Part shown: positions 56,923-64,000 of the stretch, in pieces
Layout: each line of letters begins with the position of its first letter
How positions within the stretch are numbered: position 1 is the stretch's first letter
Assembly: GCF_002104515.1 (NCBI RefSeq)
Contig: NZ_NBOE01000009.1
Coordinates: forward strand, 1 to 64,000
Direction of reading: 5' to 3'
DNA length: 64,000 nucleotides
Origin: Colwellia polaris
GTDB taxonomy: Bacteria; Pseudomonadota; Gammaproteobacteria; Enterobacterales; Alteromonadaceae
The notes under the pieces: generated by a model
Databases searched by the model: none
What the model was told of the DNA's origin: nothing
What the model saw: only the letters and a program-made list of their open reading frames with translations
Position numbers and translations under genes: made by a program

Positions 56923-57620
56923 GTAATAATAACTTAAAGGTTAGCCCAAAAGGGTCTATAAACAGTGAAGCTACGATGAGTAGTATGTTTTTTGAAGTTG
57001 ACAACGCGAAAGCTTTAGTTATTTTCGCCCATGGTGCTGGGGCTGATATGAACCATGAGTATATGGAAGTATTAACTCAGCTGATGAACGAACAGCGCCT
57101 CAATGTATTGTGTTTTAATTTTCCTTATATGGATAAACGAAAACTTGATGGCAAAAGGCGACCACCTGATAGAATGCCAGTATTGATCGATTGTTATCAG
57201 TCATTAATCACTCATGTAAAAACCGATTTGCCAATATTTATTGGTGGAAAATCTATGGGCGGCAGAGTAGCGGCAACGCTAGCAAATAATAAATCTTTTA
57301 TGGGTATGCATAACATTAAAGGAGTGGTTTGTTTAGGTTATCCATTTCACCCAATAAAAAAGCCAGAAAAGTTACGTTTGTTACCGCTGCAAGAAAGCCA
57401 AATTCCTGTCTTGATACTGCAAGGTGACAGAGATGCCTTAGGCAGTAAAGCAGAAGTTAACAGCTATAAAATATCACCTCGTTGCCAAGTACATTTCTTT
57501 GATGATGGCGATCATGATTTAAAGCCTCGGGTTAAGTCGGGTAAAACCCTAGCACAACATCAACAAGCTGCAGTGAGTTTAGTAGGGAGTTTTATCGATG
57601 AAATTAACACTAGCTGCTAA
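56919..57620 (+). CDS. Alpha/beta hydrolase of the KANL3/Tex30-like family
   Basis: 233 residues from GTG, overlapping the gcvA stop by four bases (GTGA). ALVIFAHGAGADMNHEYM, nucleophile in IGGKSMGGRVA, LGYPFHP, LQGDRDALG and DDGDHDLKPR show a complete hydrolase of the DUF-type alpha/beta family. Substrate unknown. Inserted into the gcvA-ygdD-rlmM order, with translational coupling to gcvA and overlap with ygdD. Confidence 0.9.
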   Translation: MSNNNLKVSPKGSINSEATMSSMFFEVDNAKALVIFAHGAGADMNHEYMEVLTQLMNEQRLNVLCFNFPYMDKRKLDGKRRPPDRMPVLIDCYQSLITHVKTDLPIFIGGKSMGGRVAATLANNKSFMGMHNIKGVVCLGYPFHPIKKPEKLRLLPLQESQIPVLILQGDRDALGSKAEVNSYKISPRCQVHFFDDGDHDLKPRVKSGKTLAQHQQAAVSLVGSFIDEINTSC

Positions 57621-57999
57621 ACTACTGATGATATTTGTTGGTATCAGTGGCTGTTTTTCTGTATTATTCGGCGCTTGGTTAGCTCATGGTGGACAATCTC
57701 TACCTGTAGTGTCACAAGAACGACTCATGACAGCTTTAACGTATCAGTTTTTTCACACATTGGCGTTATGCTTAACCATTATCTTATACAAGCTTCATTC
57801 TATGGTTATATTATTGATTGCAGGTGGTTTATTTGCATTCGGTATCGTTTTTTTTAGTGGCAGTTTGTATATCAAAACTATATTCGAAGTGTTGAGTATT
57901 GGAAAACTGGCGCCATTTGGCGGCCTGTCATTTGCACTTGCATGGCTATTGGTCGGATTTGCAGGTACTAAAATGTTTGACCAAAAGTTAGGTAATTAA
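57598..57999 (+). CDS. ygdD: DUF423 membrane protein YgdD
   Basis: 133 residues with four membrane segments. GAWLAHGG, TYQFFHTLAL and FSGSLYI, with the C-terminal APFGGLSFALAWL, are DUF423 hallmarks. Function unknown. It starts 23 bases before the end of the hydrolase, with AGGGAG inside that gene. rlmM follows after five bases. Confidence 0.93.
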   Translation: MKLTLAAKLLMIFVGISGCFSVLFGAWLAHGGQSLPVVSQERLMTALTYQFFHTLALCLTIILYKLHSMVILLIAGGLFAFGIVFFSGSLYIKTIFEVLSIGKLAPFGGLSFALAWLLVGFAGTKMFDQKLGN

Positions 58000-58004
58000 T
58001 CAAT

Positions 58005-59090
58005 ATGACTGCAATAGTGCTCTATTGTCGCCCCGGATTTGAAAAAGAATGTGGCGCAGAAATTCAAGAAAAAGCTTCATGGAATGAAGTCTACGGTTAC
58101 TTAGAACTGAGTAAGAACCAAGGCGTGGTTTATTTTCATCTTAATAACCCTGAAGAAGGCGAAGCCTTAATGGAGAAAATTCCATTACGTAGGCTTATTT
58201 TTGCTCGCCAGTGGTTCGTTACGGTGACTGATAAAATTGACTTGCCAGATTATAATCGCGTTGAAGCCATTGTAGAAGCTTTAGGCAAAGAATGGCAGTA
58301 TGCTGATTTACGGATGGAAACCCCAGATACTAACGACGGTAAAGAACTGTCTAAATTCTGTCGTAAGTTAGCGGTTCCATTGCGACAAGCATTAAGAAAA
58401 GAAAAAATACTGACTGAAAAGGGTAATAAAGATGGCGCTGTTCTGCATGCGTTGTTTTTATCAGGCAAAGAAGTCATCTTCGGCTTTTCTTTAGCGCGTA
58501 ATACTTCACCGCATGTTATGGGTATTCCACGTTTAAAATTTCCTAACGCTGCACCAAGTCGCTCAACGTTAAAACTAGACGAAGCCTTTCTATACTTCAT
58601 TCCAAAAGATGAATGGGATATTCGTTTAACATCTGGCATGAATGCGGTTGATTTAGGTGCTGCACCTGGTGGTTGGACTTATCAATTAGTACGTCGTGGC
58701 ATGATGGTTACATCAATTGATAACGGCCCTATGGCAGAGTCATTAATGGAAACGGGTCAAGTAAAGCATCGCACAATGGACGGCTTTAAATACTTACCAC
58801 AAAAGAAAAACGTTTATTGGTTAGTGTGTGACATGATTGAAAAGCCTCAACGTGTTGCAAAGCTGATGAGTGAGTGGCTATTAAAAGGCTATTGCCAAGA
58901 AGCCATGTTTAACTTGAAACTGCCTATGAAAGGTCGTTATCAACAAGTTAATGAAGATTTGCAAACGATTAAAGATGCCTTTGCTCAATACAATGTTAAA
59001 TATGAACTGTTCGCAAAACATTTATATTATGATCGTGAAGAAGTTACGGTTCATGCAAGGTTGCTTTCTGCTCCACCTACTGATTTATAA
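58005..59090 (+). CDS. rlmM: 23S rRNA 2'-O-ribose C2498 methyltransferase
   Basis: 361 residues, close to E. coli RlmM (366). N-terminal THUMP-like domain, then the Rossmann methyltransferase: VDLGAAPGGWTYQLVRRG, VCDMIEKP, FNLKLPMKGRY (catalytic Lys). It uses SAM to methylate C2498. Last gene of the gcvA cluster, with a strong terminator. Confidence 0.96.
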   Translation: MTAIVLYCRPGFEKECGAEIQEKASWNEVYGYLELSKNQGVVYFHLNNPEEGEALMEKIPLRRLIFARQWFVTVTDKIDLPDYNRVEAIVEALGKEWQYADLRMETPDTNDGKELSKFCRKLAVPLRQALRKEKILTEKGNKDGAVLHALFLSGKEVIFGFSLARNTSPHVMGIPRLKFPNAAPSRSTLKLDEAFLYFIPKDEWDIRLTSGMNAVDLGAAPGGWTYQLVRRGMMVTSIDNGPMAESLMETGQVKHRTMDGFKYLPQKKNVYWLVCDMIEKPQRVAKLMSEWLLKGYCQEAMFNLKLPMKGRYQQVNEDLQTIKDAFAQYNVKYELFAKHLYYDREEVTVHARLLSAPPTDL

Positions 59091-59113
59091 ATAATCGATT
59101 GTTAACAGATACC

Positions 59114-59151
59114 AAAACGCCCTAAACTATTTTATAGTTTAGGGCGTTTTT
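59114..59151 (+). terminator. Terminator of the gcvA-rlmM unit
   Basis: AAAACGCCCTAAACTAT-TTT-ATAGTTTAGGGCGTTTTTAT, a 17-bp stem. Confidence 0.93.
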
Positions 59152-59253
59152 ATTTATGAATCATATCCTTAATAACTTGATTTATTGACTTATCTTTTAA
59201 ATATTTAATTTAAGTATAACGCGAAGGCAAAAACCTCTGTTGTGCCTTTTAGC

Positions 59254-60075
59254 TTAAAAAAGCTTAATTCTCTGAGCATGTAACTGTTGTGATGAAAAAC
59301 CTTTTGCAAACAGAAAAAGCAAAGCAAGTATAAAGATAACTCCTGTTTTAGGTTCGCTTACCGAAACAGCCATGGTTTGAGCTTGTATTGCGACATTTTG
59401 AAAAGCCAGTACTTCTCTACCTCCATTTGTTTTAGCGTTTAGCTCAAGGGTTAATAAACTCCCTGTTGCTAAAATGGATGAAGTGAATGTCGAAAATTCA
59501 TTATTTAAGCGTATAGAATTAACCGTTAATGGATCGTTAAGCGTTATTGAATTACCAAGGTCTAAATTGTAATCCTGAAAAGTACTTTCATTTGTTACAC
59601 CTTGGAATAAACTAATGAATGGATTATTGTCTATACTATAGCGCCATTCGAATCTATCATTGCTCTCAAAATCTCCCATTGCAGCTATATCAGTTAAAAA
59701 TGTAATAGCTGATAAATTGACAATATTTATTTTCCAACTTGCTATAGCATCATTAGTTGGGTTATCTGAGTTGACAGTATCGACAATACCAAAAAATGGT
59801 TTATTGTTAGCGCTTTTTACTATGCCTAAATTATCAGAAGCATTAACCGTGCTTTGATCTAATAACGCCAGGGGGATATTGAGATCTACAGCTTGTTGGT
59901 ATATTTGAAAACCATCTTGATTGCTACTAAAAGCATTACTGAAGTTATTGGTATAATTGATATTTGTTGATGTGTCAGGTGCTAATAAGTCATAACTTAT
60001 TAATGACGCTTGGCTATTACCTACATGTAAAAACATAAGTAGTAAGACAAGAAGTTTTAAATTTAATCGGGTCAT
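59254..60075 (-). CDS. PEP-CTERM-like secreted protein
   Basis: 273 residues from ATG 60075 (AAGGA upstream; an ATG at 60096 lies ahead of that ribosome site). Signal peptide to about GNSQA. The middle is a secreted beta-rich region, with many Asn, Ser and Thr. C-terminal SEPKTGVIFILALLFLFAK has the PEP-CTERM layout (EP motif, hydrophobic helix), with SEP in place of PEP and a longer polar tail (SSQQLHAQRIKLF) than usual. Such proteins are sorted by exosortase in exopolysaccharide-producing bacteria. No exosortase lies in the window. Confidence 0.75.
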   Translation of the reverse strand: MTRLNLKLLVLLLMFLHVGNSQASLISYDLLAPDTSTNINYTNNFSNAFSSNQDGFQIYQQAVDLNIPLALLDQSTVNASDNLGIVKSANNKPFFGIVDTVNSDNPTNDAIASWKINIVNLSAITFLTDIAAMGDFESNDRFEWRYSIDNNPFISLFQGVTNESTFQDYNLDLGNSITLNDPLTVNSIRLNNEFSTFTSSILATGSLLTLELNAKTNGGREVLAFQNVAIQAQTMAVSVSEPKTGVIFILALLFLFAKGFSSQQLHAQRIKLF

Positions 60076-60255
60076 AACAAAGTCCTTTTGTTTCATTTTA
60101 TAAAATATTTTGGCGCCAAGAAATATGCGTTTTAATCGATAAACGAGTAATTAACTGCATTACTATAACTACTTTCATCCTTGGAGCAGCTCAGTTTTAG
60201 TTGTTTTAAGCTTATATAGTACTAATGAGAAAACATAGGCTATAAAGCTTTACAT

Positions 60256-60486
60256 AACCTGAACTCTGGATAATGAGTGCTTGAAACTCAAGTAAACCAA
60301 AAGCTTAGGTAATAAAGTAAATGCTATAGCCAGGTGAACATCACGAATAGATATCATCAATGCTTCATTTTATGCCATTTCCAAGGCAAAGCGTTTATGA
60401 ATAGCGCGCTATTTATCGACGTTTTAACGCAGAAAATGGATTAAAAGGGAACATTGAGCAAGTGCTGCTTATCCAGAGTTCAGGTT
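60256..60486 (-). mobile_element. MITE-like inverted-repeat element, copy 3
   Basis: About 231 bases, inverted relative to 15049-15280 and closely similar. Ends AACCTGAACTCTGGATAA / TTATCCAGAGTTCAGGTT, flanked by ACAT on both sides, a candidate 4-bp target duplication. Contains the internal palindrome AATAGCGCGCTATT. Confidence 0.88.
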
Positions 60487-60654
60487 ACATAGTATAGTGG
60501 TGGTTTTAATAAATGCGAATTCAGGGAGGGGATTGAAAGTGATGTTGAAAATGATGTTGAAACTGATATTTAAAGTGAAGTTGAAAGTTTTAAGCGATTG
60601 TTGTTTACTGATATTCACTCTTCTTAAACGAATCTAACGTGTAGAAAATTTTGC

Positions 60655-60686
60655 ATAAAAAACCAAGTCATAAGACTTGGTTTTAA
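60655..60686 (-). terminator. Terminator of icd
   Basis: AAAACCAAGTC-ATAA-GACTTGGTTTT; on the minus strand followed by TTTTTTATG. Confidence 0.92.
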
Positions 60687-60712
60687 AGGGGTCTACAAAA
60701 CTAACGGTTAGT

Positions 60713-61720
60713 TTACAAGCGCTCTAAAACTGCTTGAGTAAAATCTGAAGTGCCATGTGTACCACCTAGATCTCGTGTAGTTCGGTCGCCAGATTCTATA
60801 ACTTCTGTTATTGCCCGACGAATATTGTCAGCTTTTTCAGCCATGCCCAAGTACTCAAGCATTTGAATTGCCGCTAAAATTACAGAAGTTGGGTTAGCCA
60901 AGTTTTTACCTGCAATATCAGGTGCACTACCATGTACGGCTTCAAATATTGCACAATCTTTACCGATATTAGCACCAGGCGCCATACCTAAGCCACCAAC
61001 TAAACCAGCACATAAATCTGATAATATATCACCAAAGAGGTTAGTCGTTACGATAACATCAAACTGCTCTGGGTTCATAACTAACTGCATACAACAGTTA
61101 TCAACAATCATTTCTGATGATTCAATTTGTGGGTAACGAGCGGCTACTTCACGAGCAACTTTAAGGAATAAGCCTGAAGTAGATTTTAAGATATTTGCTT
61201 TATGAACAGCCGTTACTTTTTTACGACCTTCTTTAATCGCGGTTTCGTAGGCAAAAGTTACAATGCGCTCAGCGCCTTCACGTGTCACTAAGCTTCTTGC
61301 TTCAGCATAGTTACCATCATCTGAAAGTGTTTGTCCTAGGCCTGAGTACATACCTTCTGTATTTTCTCGGATAGTAATGATATCAATATTTTCATAACGG
61401 GCTTTAGTACCTTTAAATGACAATACAGGGCGCACATTGGCATAGAGTTGAAAATGTTTACGTAATGTAACGTTGATAGAGGTAAAACCATCACCAACAG
61501 GTGTTGTTAATGGGCCTTTAAGCGCTATTTTATTTTTTTCGATCAGAGCCAATGTAGATTCTGGCACTAGATCACCATGGTTTTCTAATGCTGTTAGGCC
61601 GGCGTCAGCATATTCATACTCAAAATTACAACCGGCTTTATCAAGCACTTTGATTGTTGCATCTATAATATCAGGGCCAATTCCGTCGCCTGGGATCACT
61701 GTTATGATTTGTTTTGCCAT
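60713..61720 (-). CDS. icd: Isocitrate dehydrogenase, NAD-dependent type
   Basis: 335 residues, shorter than E. coli NADP-IDH (416) and like the homo-isocitrate/IPMDH-type NAD enzymes. VIPGDGIGPDI, TLRKHFQLYANVRPV, RENTEGMYSG, KANILKSTSG, NLFGDILSDL and EAVHGSAPDIAGKNLANP are seen. The pair Asp-Ile in APDIAGK replaces Lys-Tyr of NADP enzymes, pointing to NAD. Oxidises isocitrate to 2-oxoglutarate in the TCA cycle. Single gene. Confidence 0.9.
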   Translation of the reverse strand: MAKQIITVIPGDGIGPDIIDATIKVLDKAGCNFEYEYADAGLTALENHGDLVPESTLALIEKNKIALKGPLTTPVGDGFTSINVTLRKHFQLYANVRPVLSFKGTKARYENIDIITIRENTEGMYSGLGQTLSDDGNYAEARSLVTREGAERIVTFAYETAIKEGRKKVTAVHKANILKSTSGLFLKVAREVAARYPQIESSEMIVDNCCMQLVMNPEQFDVIVTTNLFGDILSDLCAGLVGGLGMAPGANIGKDCAIFEAVHGSAPDIAGKNLANPTSVILAAIQMLEYLGMAEKADNIRRAITEVIESGDRTTRDLGGTHGTSDFTQAVLERL

Positions 61721-62141
61721 TTTTAAACTACCTTTTGAATATTACAGTTGTTAATTGATGTGAAGAGCGCGCTTTTGGTAAATATAAAGCAATTATAATC
61801 GGGTATATTTTATGCGACGCCAATTATATGGGTACACCATAGTTAACTAATGTATGTATAGTTAAGTTAGTTATGATGAACAAGTAATTATAGCAACTAA
61901 TCCGAGCAGTTAGTAAATTTTAATCTTAAACTTTAGTCTTAATTTGCTTTTGTGTTGAACAAGTACCGGGCATAAGCGTGCATTGATTAAAATAGTGGCA
62001 AACACAAAACGTATCGTAATAAATTTATTCATCTAAAGTTAAGTTACACATGCTTTAATGCACATGCTTTAAGACACAGGTAGGCACTTAAAGAAAGCTT
62101 ATAAATTAAAGCTTTGTATATGAGTAATTTTTTAATCTAGA
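61721..62141. other. Intergenic region upstream of icd
   Basis: 421 bases without a gene. An inverted repeat TTAACTA / TAGTTAA (61843-61865) lies about 125 bases ahead of icd and could be an operator. ACATGCTTTAA is repeated twice near 62048-62072. Nothing else recognised. Confidence 0.55.
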
Positions 62142-62519
62142 TTAAAGTGTTTTGAATTGTTCGTAAGCCGTTTTGCCAATAGCGGTTAAAATGCCATTAG
62201 TAAACAATAATGCGGTGCATTCATCTTGAGTAGTGATACCGTCAGATTTTACATGCTGTGTTCGGTAAAAGCTTACCTGATAACTTGTTTCATCTATTAA
62301 TTTAGCTTCAGTGATATCAGGGCTACCTAATTGCTCGATAGCACTGTTAAAATTGAATTGTTTTAATTCAAGTTTAGCTATAAATTGTCTGTTATATGCT
62401 TCTCTATCTTCCCATTGCATTTTAGCTGGGCTGTCGTCATAAAAGTTCACAACCAGCGCTACAAATATACCGTATGCTATGAGTGCCATTAAGATCCTAG
62501 CAATAACTTTTTTATTCAC
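62142..62519 (-). CDS. DUF3192 family protein
   Basis: 125 residues from GTG with AAGGAAT upstream. An N-terminal membrane segment (about 6-25) acts as a signal anchor. The rest, with QLGSPDITEAKL and CTALLFTNGILTAIG, fits the DUF3192 family found in Alteromonadales and Vibrio. Probably faces the periplasm. Function unknown. Confidence 0.8.
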   Translation of the reverse strand: MNKKVIARILMALIAYGIFVALVVNFYDDSPAKMQWEDREAYNRQFIAKLELKQFNFNSAIEQLGSPDITEAKLIDETSYQVSFYRTQHVKSDGITTQDECTALLFTNGILTAIGKTAYEQFKTL

Positions 62520-62716
62520 TTATATTCCTTGAAACTATTTCAAACCGTATTTAATGTTGTTGAGTTATCCGATTAAATCGATATAACATTATGAGTGTTT
62601 AATGAATTTACTTTTGTTTAATCTATTTAATTGGTCTTTAGTTTTAAACCAGAGTTTATATTGTTAAATTGCGGAGAATCCAATACACAACAGCAGGTTG
62701 TGATGTTACCAGATTG

Positions 62717-63538
62717 TTAAGTACTGGCAAGTGCATTTTGGCCAGGAAGTCTAATATCTTTTAAATTAAAACCTAGTGGTATATCTATTTTTAAGGTTAG
62801 CAACTTACGGCTAAGAGATATTTGTTCATTATGTTGTGAAAGTTTCTCGCTGATATTTTTCTTTAAATCTGTTGCGTTAACTAAGCTTTTAACAGAGCCA
62901 TATTTATTAAGAAGTTCAGAAGCTGTTACTTGCCCAATACCCGCAACGCCTGGTATTTTATTGGTGTTATCTCCCGTTAATGTCCATAGGTCCATTAGCT
63001 TATTTGGTTTTACGCTAAACTTGTTTAGTACATATGACTCGTCTAAATATCGTCGATTAAAATAGTCATATACCTTAATATTAGGATTCAGCAGGGATAA
63101 AAAGCACTTATCAGTAGATACAATGGTTACATTTTGGCCGCGTAATGCCACTTTAATCGCTAAAGTGGCAATTAAGTCGTCTGCTTCATCAGTTTCTGAC
63201 ACTAATGAGTCAACAAAGTGTTTCATAAAACGGTCTTGAATATCCGCTAACTTATCAGCCAAATGCTCGGGCATTTTTTTTCGGCCTTTTTTATAGTCCG
63301 GGTAAATATCATACCGCCAACATGGAGCTTGTGAGTCAAAAACAGCCAGTGCGTGCGTAGGTTGAAGTTGTTCTACTATGTTTCTTAAGGCCTGCTCACA
63401 TGCTTTTTCGGTGTTAAATAAAACTTGCTGCTTGGTATTTTCTGCTAATTCATTGTTTAACAAAAAAGGTCGTTCTTGTACGGCGTAAATTCTTCGGATC
63501 AAATTTAACGCATCTATTAAAACTAAATGTACACTCAT
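62717..63538 (-). CDS. xni: Flap endonuclease Xni
   Basis: 273 residues from ATG 63538 (GAAGG upstream; TTG at 63553 precedes it and is less likely). HLVLIDALNLIRRIYA, AVFDSQAPCWRYDIYPDYKKGR, SETDEADDLIATLA, STDKCFLSLL and the helix-hairpin-helix IPGVAGIGQVTASELL match Xni (YgdG), a 5'-flap nuclease related to Pol I's nuclease domain. Four bases after ppnN and probably co-transcribed, as in E. coli. Confidence 0.93.
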   Translation of the reverse strand: MSVHLVLIDALNLIRRIYAVQERPFLLNNELAENTKQQVLFNTEKACEQALRNIVEQLQPTHALAVFDSQAPCWRYDIYPDYKKGRKKMPEHLADKLADIQDRFMKHFVDSLVSETDEADDLIATLAIKVALRGQNVTIVSTDKCFLSLLNPNIKVYDYFNRRYLDESYVLNKFSVKPNKLMDLWTLTGDNTNKIPGVAGIGQVTASELLNKYGSVKSLVNATDLKKNISEKLSQHNEQISLSRKLLTLKIDIPLGFNLKDIRLPGQNALAST

Positions 63539-63542
63539 CAAA

Positions 63543-64000
63543 TTAACCTTCAATAACAGTATAACAAGGTATGTATTTGCTGCCAGGAAGCTTCATTCTT
63601 TGTTGCTCAACGAAAGAGTTTAAAAGTGTATCCATTAACGCCATTATTTTATTGTCACCACTGATTTCAAAAGGACCTTTTTCACGTATTGCCTTAATAC
63701 CACTTGCTTTAACATTTCCTGCTACTATACCAGAAAAAGCCCGGCGCAAATGAGCAGCCAAAGACTCAATACTTTGCTCAAAATGAAGGTTTAATGAAGA
63801 CATATTTTCATGATTTGGTTCAAAGGGTTGTTGAAATTCAGCTTCGATAACCAATGACCAATTAAAATGATAAGAGTCGCCCGTAAGTTTTCTTTGTGCA
63901 ACTACATCTTCAGTCGTTGCTTTTAGGGTTTTGGCTACTTGTTCGGGGTCGTCAATAATAATTTTATAAAGTTGTTGGGCAGACTCGCCTAAAGTAGCAG
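63543..64000 (-). CDS. ppnN: Pyrimidine/purine nucleotide 5'-monophosphate nucleosidase, 3' part (truncated by window)
   Basis: The frame is open from the right edge to the stop at 63543, about 152 residues. It matches the C-terminus of E. coli PpnN (YgdH): TLGESAQQLYKIIIDDP, FNWSLVIEAEFQQPFEPNHENM, HLRRAFSGIVAGNVK, FVEQQRMKLPGSKYIPCY. An internal ATG at 63854 is not the true start. PpnN cleaves nucleotide monophosphates and is controlled by (p)ppGpp in E. coli. The start and catalytic LOG-like domain lie outside the window. Confidence 0.92.
   Translation of the reverse strand, partial: ATLGESAQQLYKIIIDDPEQVAKTLKATTEDVVAQRKLTGDSYHFNWSLVIEAEFQQPFEPNHENMSSLNLHFEQSIESLAAHLRRAFSGIVAGNVKASGIKAIREKGPFEISGDNKIMALMDTLLNSFVEQQRMKLPGSKYIPCYTVIEG

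Larger units (their letters stand above)
60097..60712. other. Gene-free region with inverted-repeat element and terminator
   Basis: Holds the third element copy (60256-60486), a purine-rich low-complexity stretch with repeated GATGTTGAAA-like words (60535-60590), and the icd terminator. No gene. Confidence 0.65.

Noticed and set aside
60535-60590. Short coding remnant in the GATGTTGAAA-like repeats.
   Set aside because: Low-complexity purine-rich sequence with no start or ribosome site; best left as simple sequence.
63543-63854. Separate 103-residue protein starting at 63854.
   Set aside because: The frame stays open to the window edge and upstream residues match PpnN, so it is the tail of a larger gene.

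Overview
The window looks like a chromosomal segment of an AT-rich marine gammaproteobacterium, most likely the Alteromonadales family Colwelliaceae (Colwellia / Cognaticolwellia / Thalassotalea type). The protein families and the gene orders recR..htpG-adk, yoaA-tsaB..fadD, gcvA..ygdD-rlmM and ppnN-xni point there, as do the AT-rich intergenic regions and frequent TTG starts. This placement is inference; no marker-gene comparison was possible.

Left end (1-2430): an accessory stretch unlike the rest. Two small genes (a leucine-rich-repeat protein with a C-terminal Cys4 motif, and a small STAS-like protein) sit in cassette-like units. In each unit a GTT-type heptamer just before the gene is exactly complementary to a heptamer that contains the stop codon, as in integron gene cassettes. 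The spaces between them carry related repeats and short palindromic tandem repeats. No integrase is visible.

2430-20000: a U32-family RlhA-like protein, a GST-like protein, a bacterial PH-domain protein, then an alpha-glucan block. This holds a lipoprotein GH13 amylase, malQ, glycogen/maltodextrin phosphorylase, a LacI-family regulator and a GPH/SLC45-type sugar transporter. Three near-identical palindromes (core CATACGTATG or close to it) lie between the phosphorylase and the regulator and in front of the transporter, suggesting one regulon. Two copies of a roughly 180-230 bp inverted-repeat element follow the regulator; a third copy lies at 60256-60486. A peptide deformylase and an MFS permease close the block.

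20000-34600: a secreted FGE-fold/Fn3/CBM6 protein, a CadC-like membrane regulator, recR, an MFS permease, htpG (with a sigma32-like promoter) and adk, an exported MsrA, a MAPEG protein, an ElaA-like acetyltransferase, a GAF-GGDEF-EAL protein and a small DUF protein.

34600-42100: a complete, tightly packed histidine operon hisG-D-C-B-H-A-F-IE on the minus strand, preceded by a 16-codon leader peptide with six consecutive His codons and a terminator/antiterminator pair.

42100-64000: yoaA-tsaB, a membrane M50-like protease, an alpha/beta hydrolase and fadD with FadR/PsrA-like palindromes. Then come yciK, a VolA-type lipoprotein lipase (also with a FadR-like site), sohB, a TPMT, gcvA-hydrolase-ygdD-rlmM, a PEP-CTERM-like secreted protein, NAD-type isocitrate dehydrogenase, a DUF3192 protein, xni, and the 3' part of ppnN running off the right edge. 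No rRNA, tRNA, CRISPR array or prophage was recognised.
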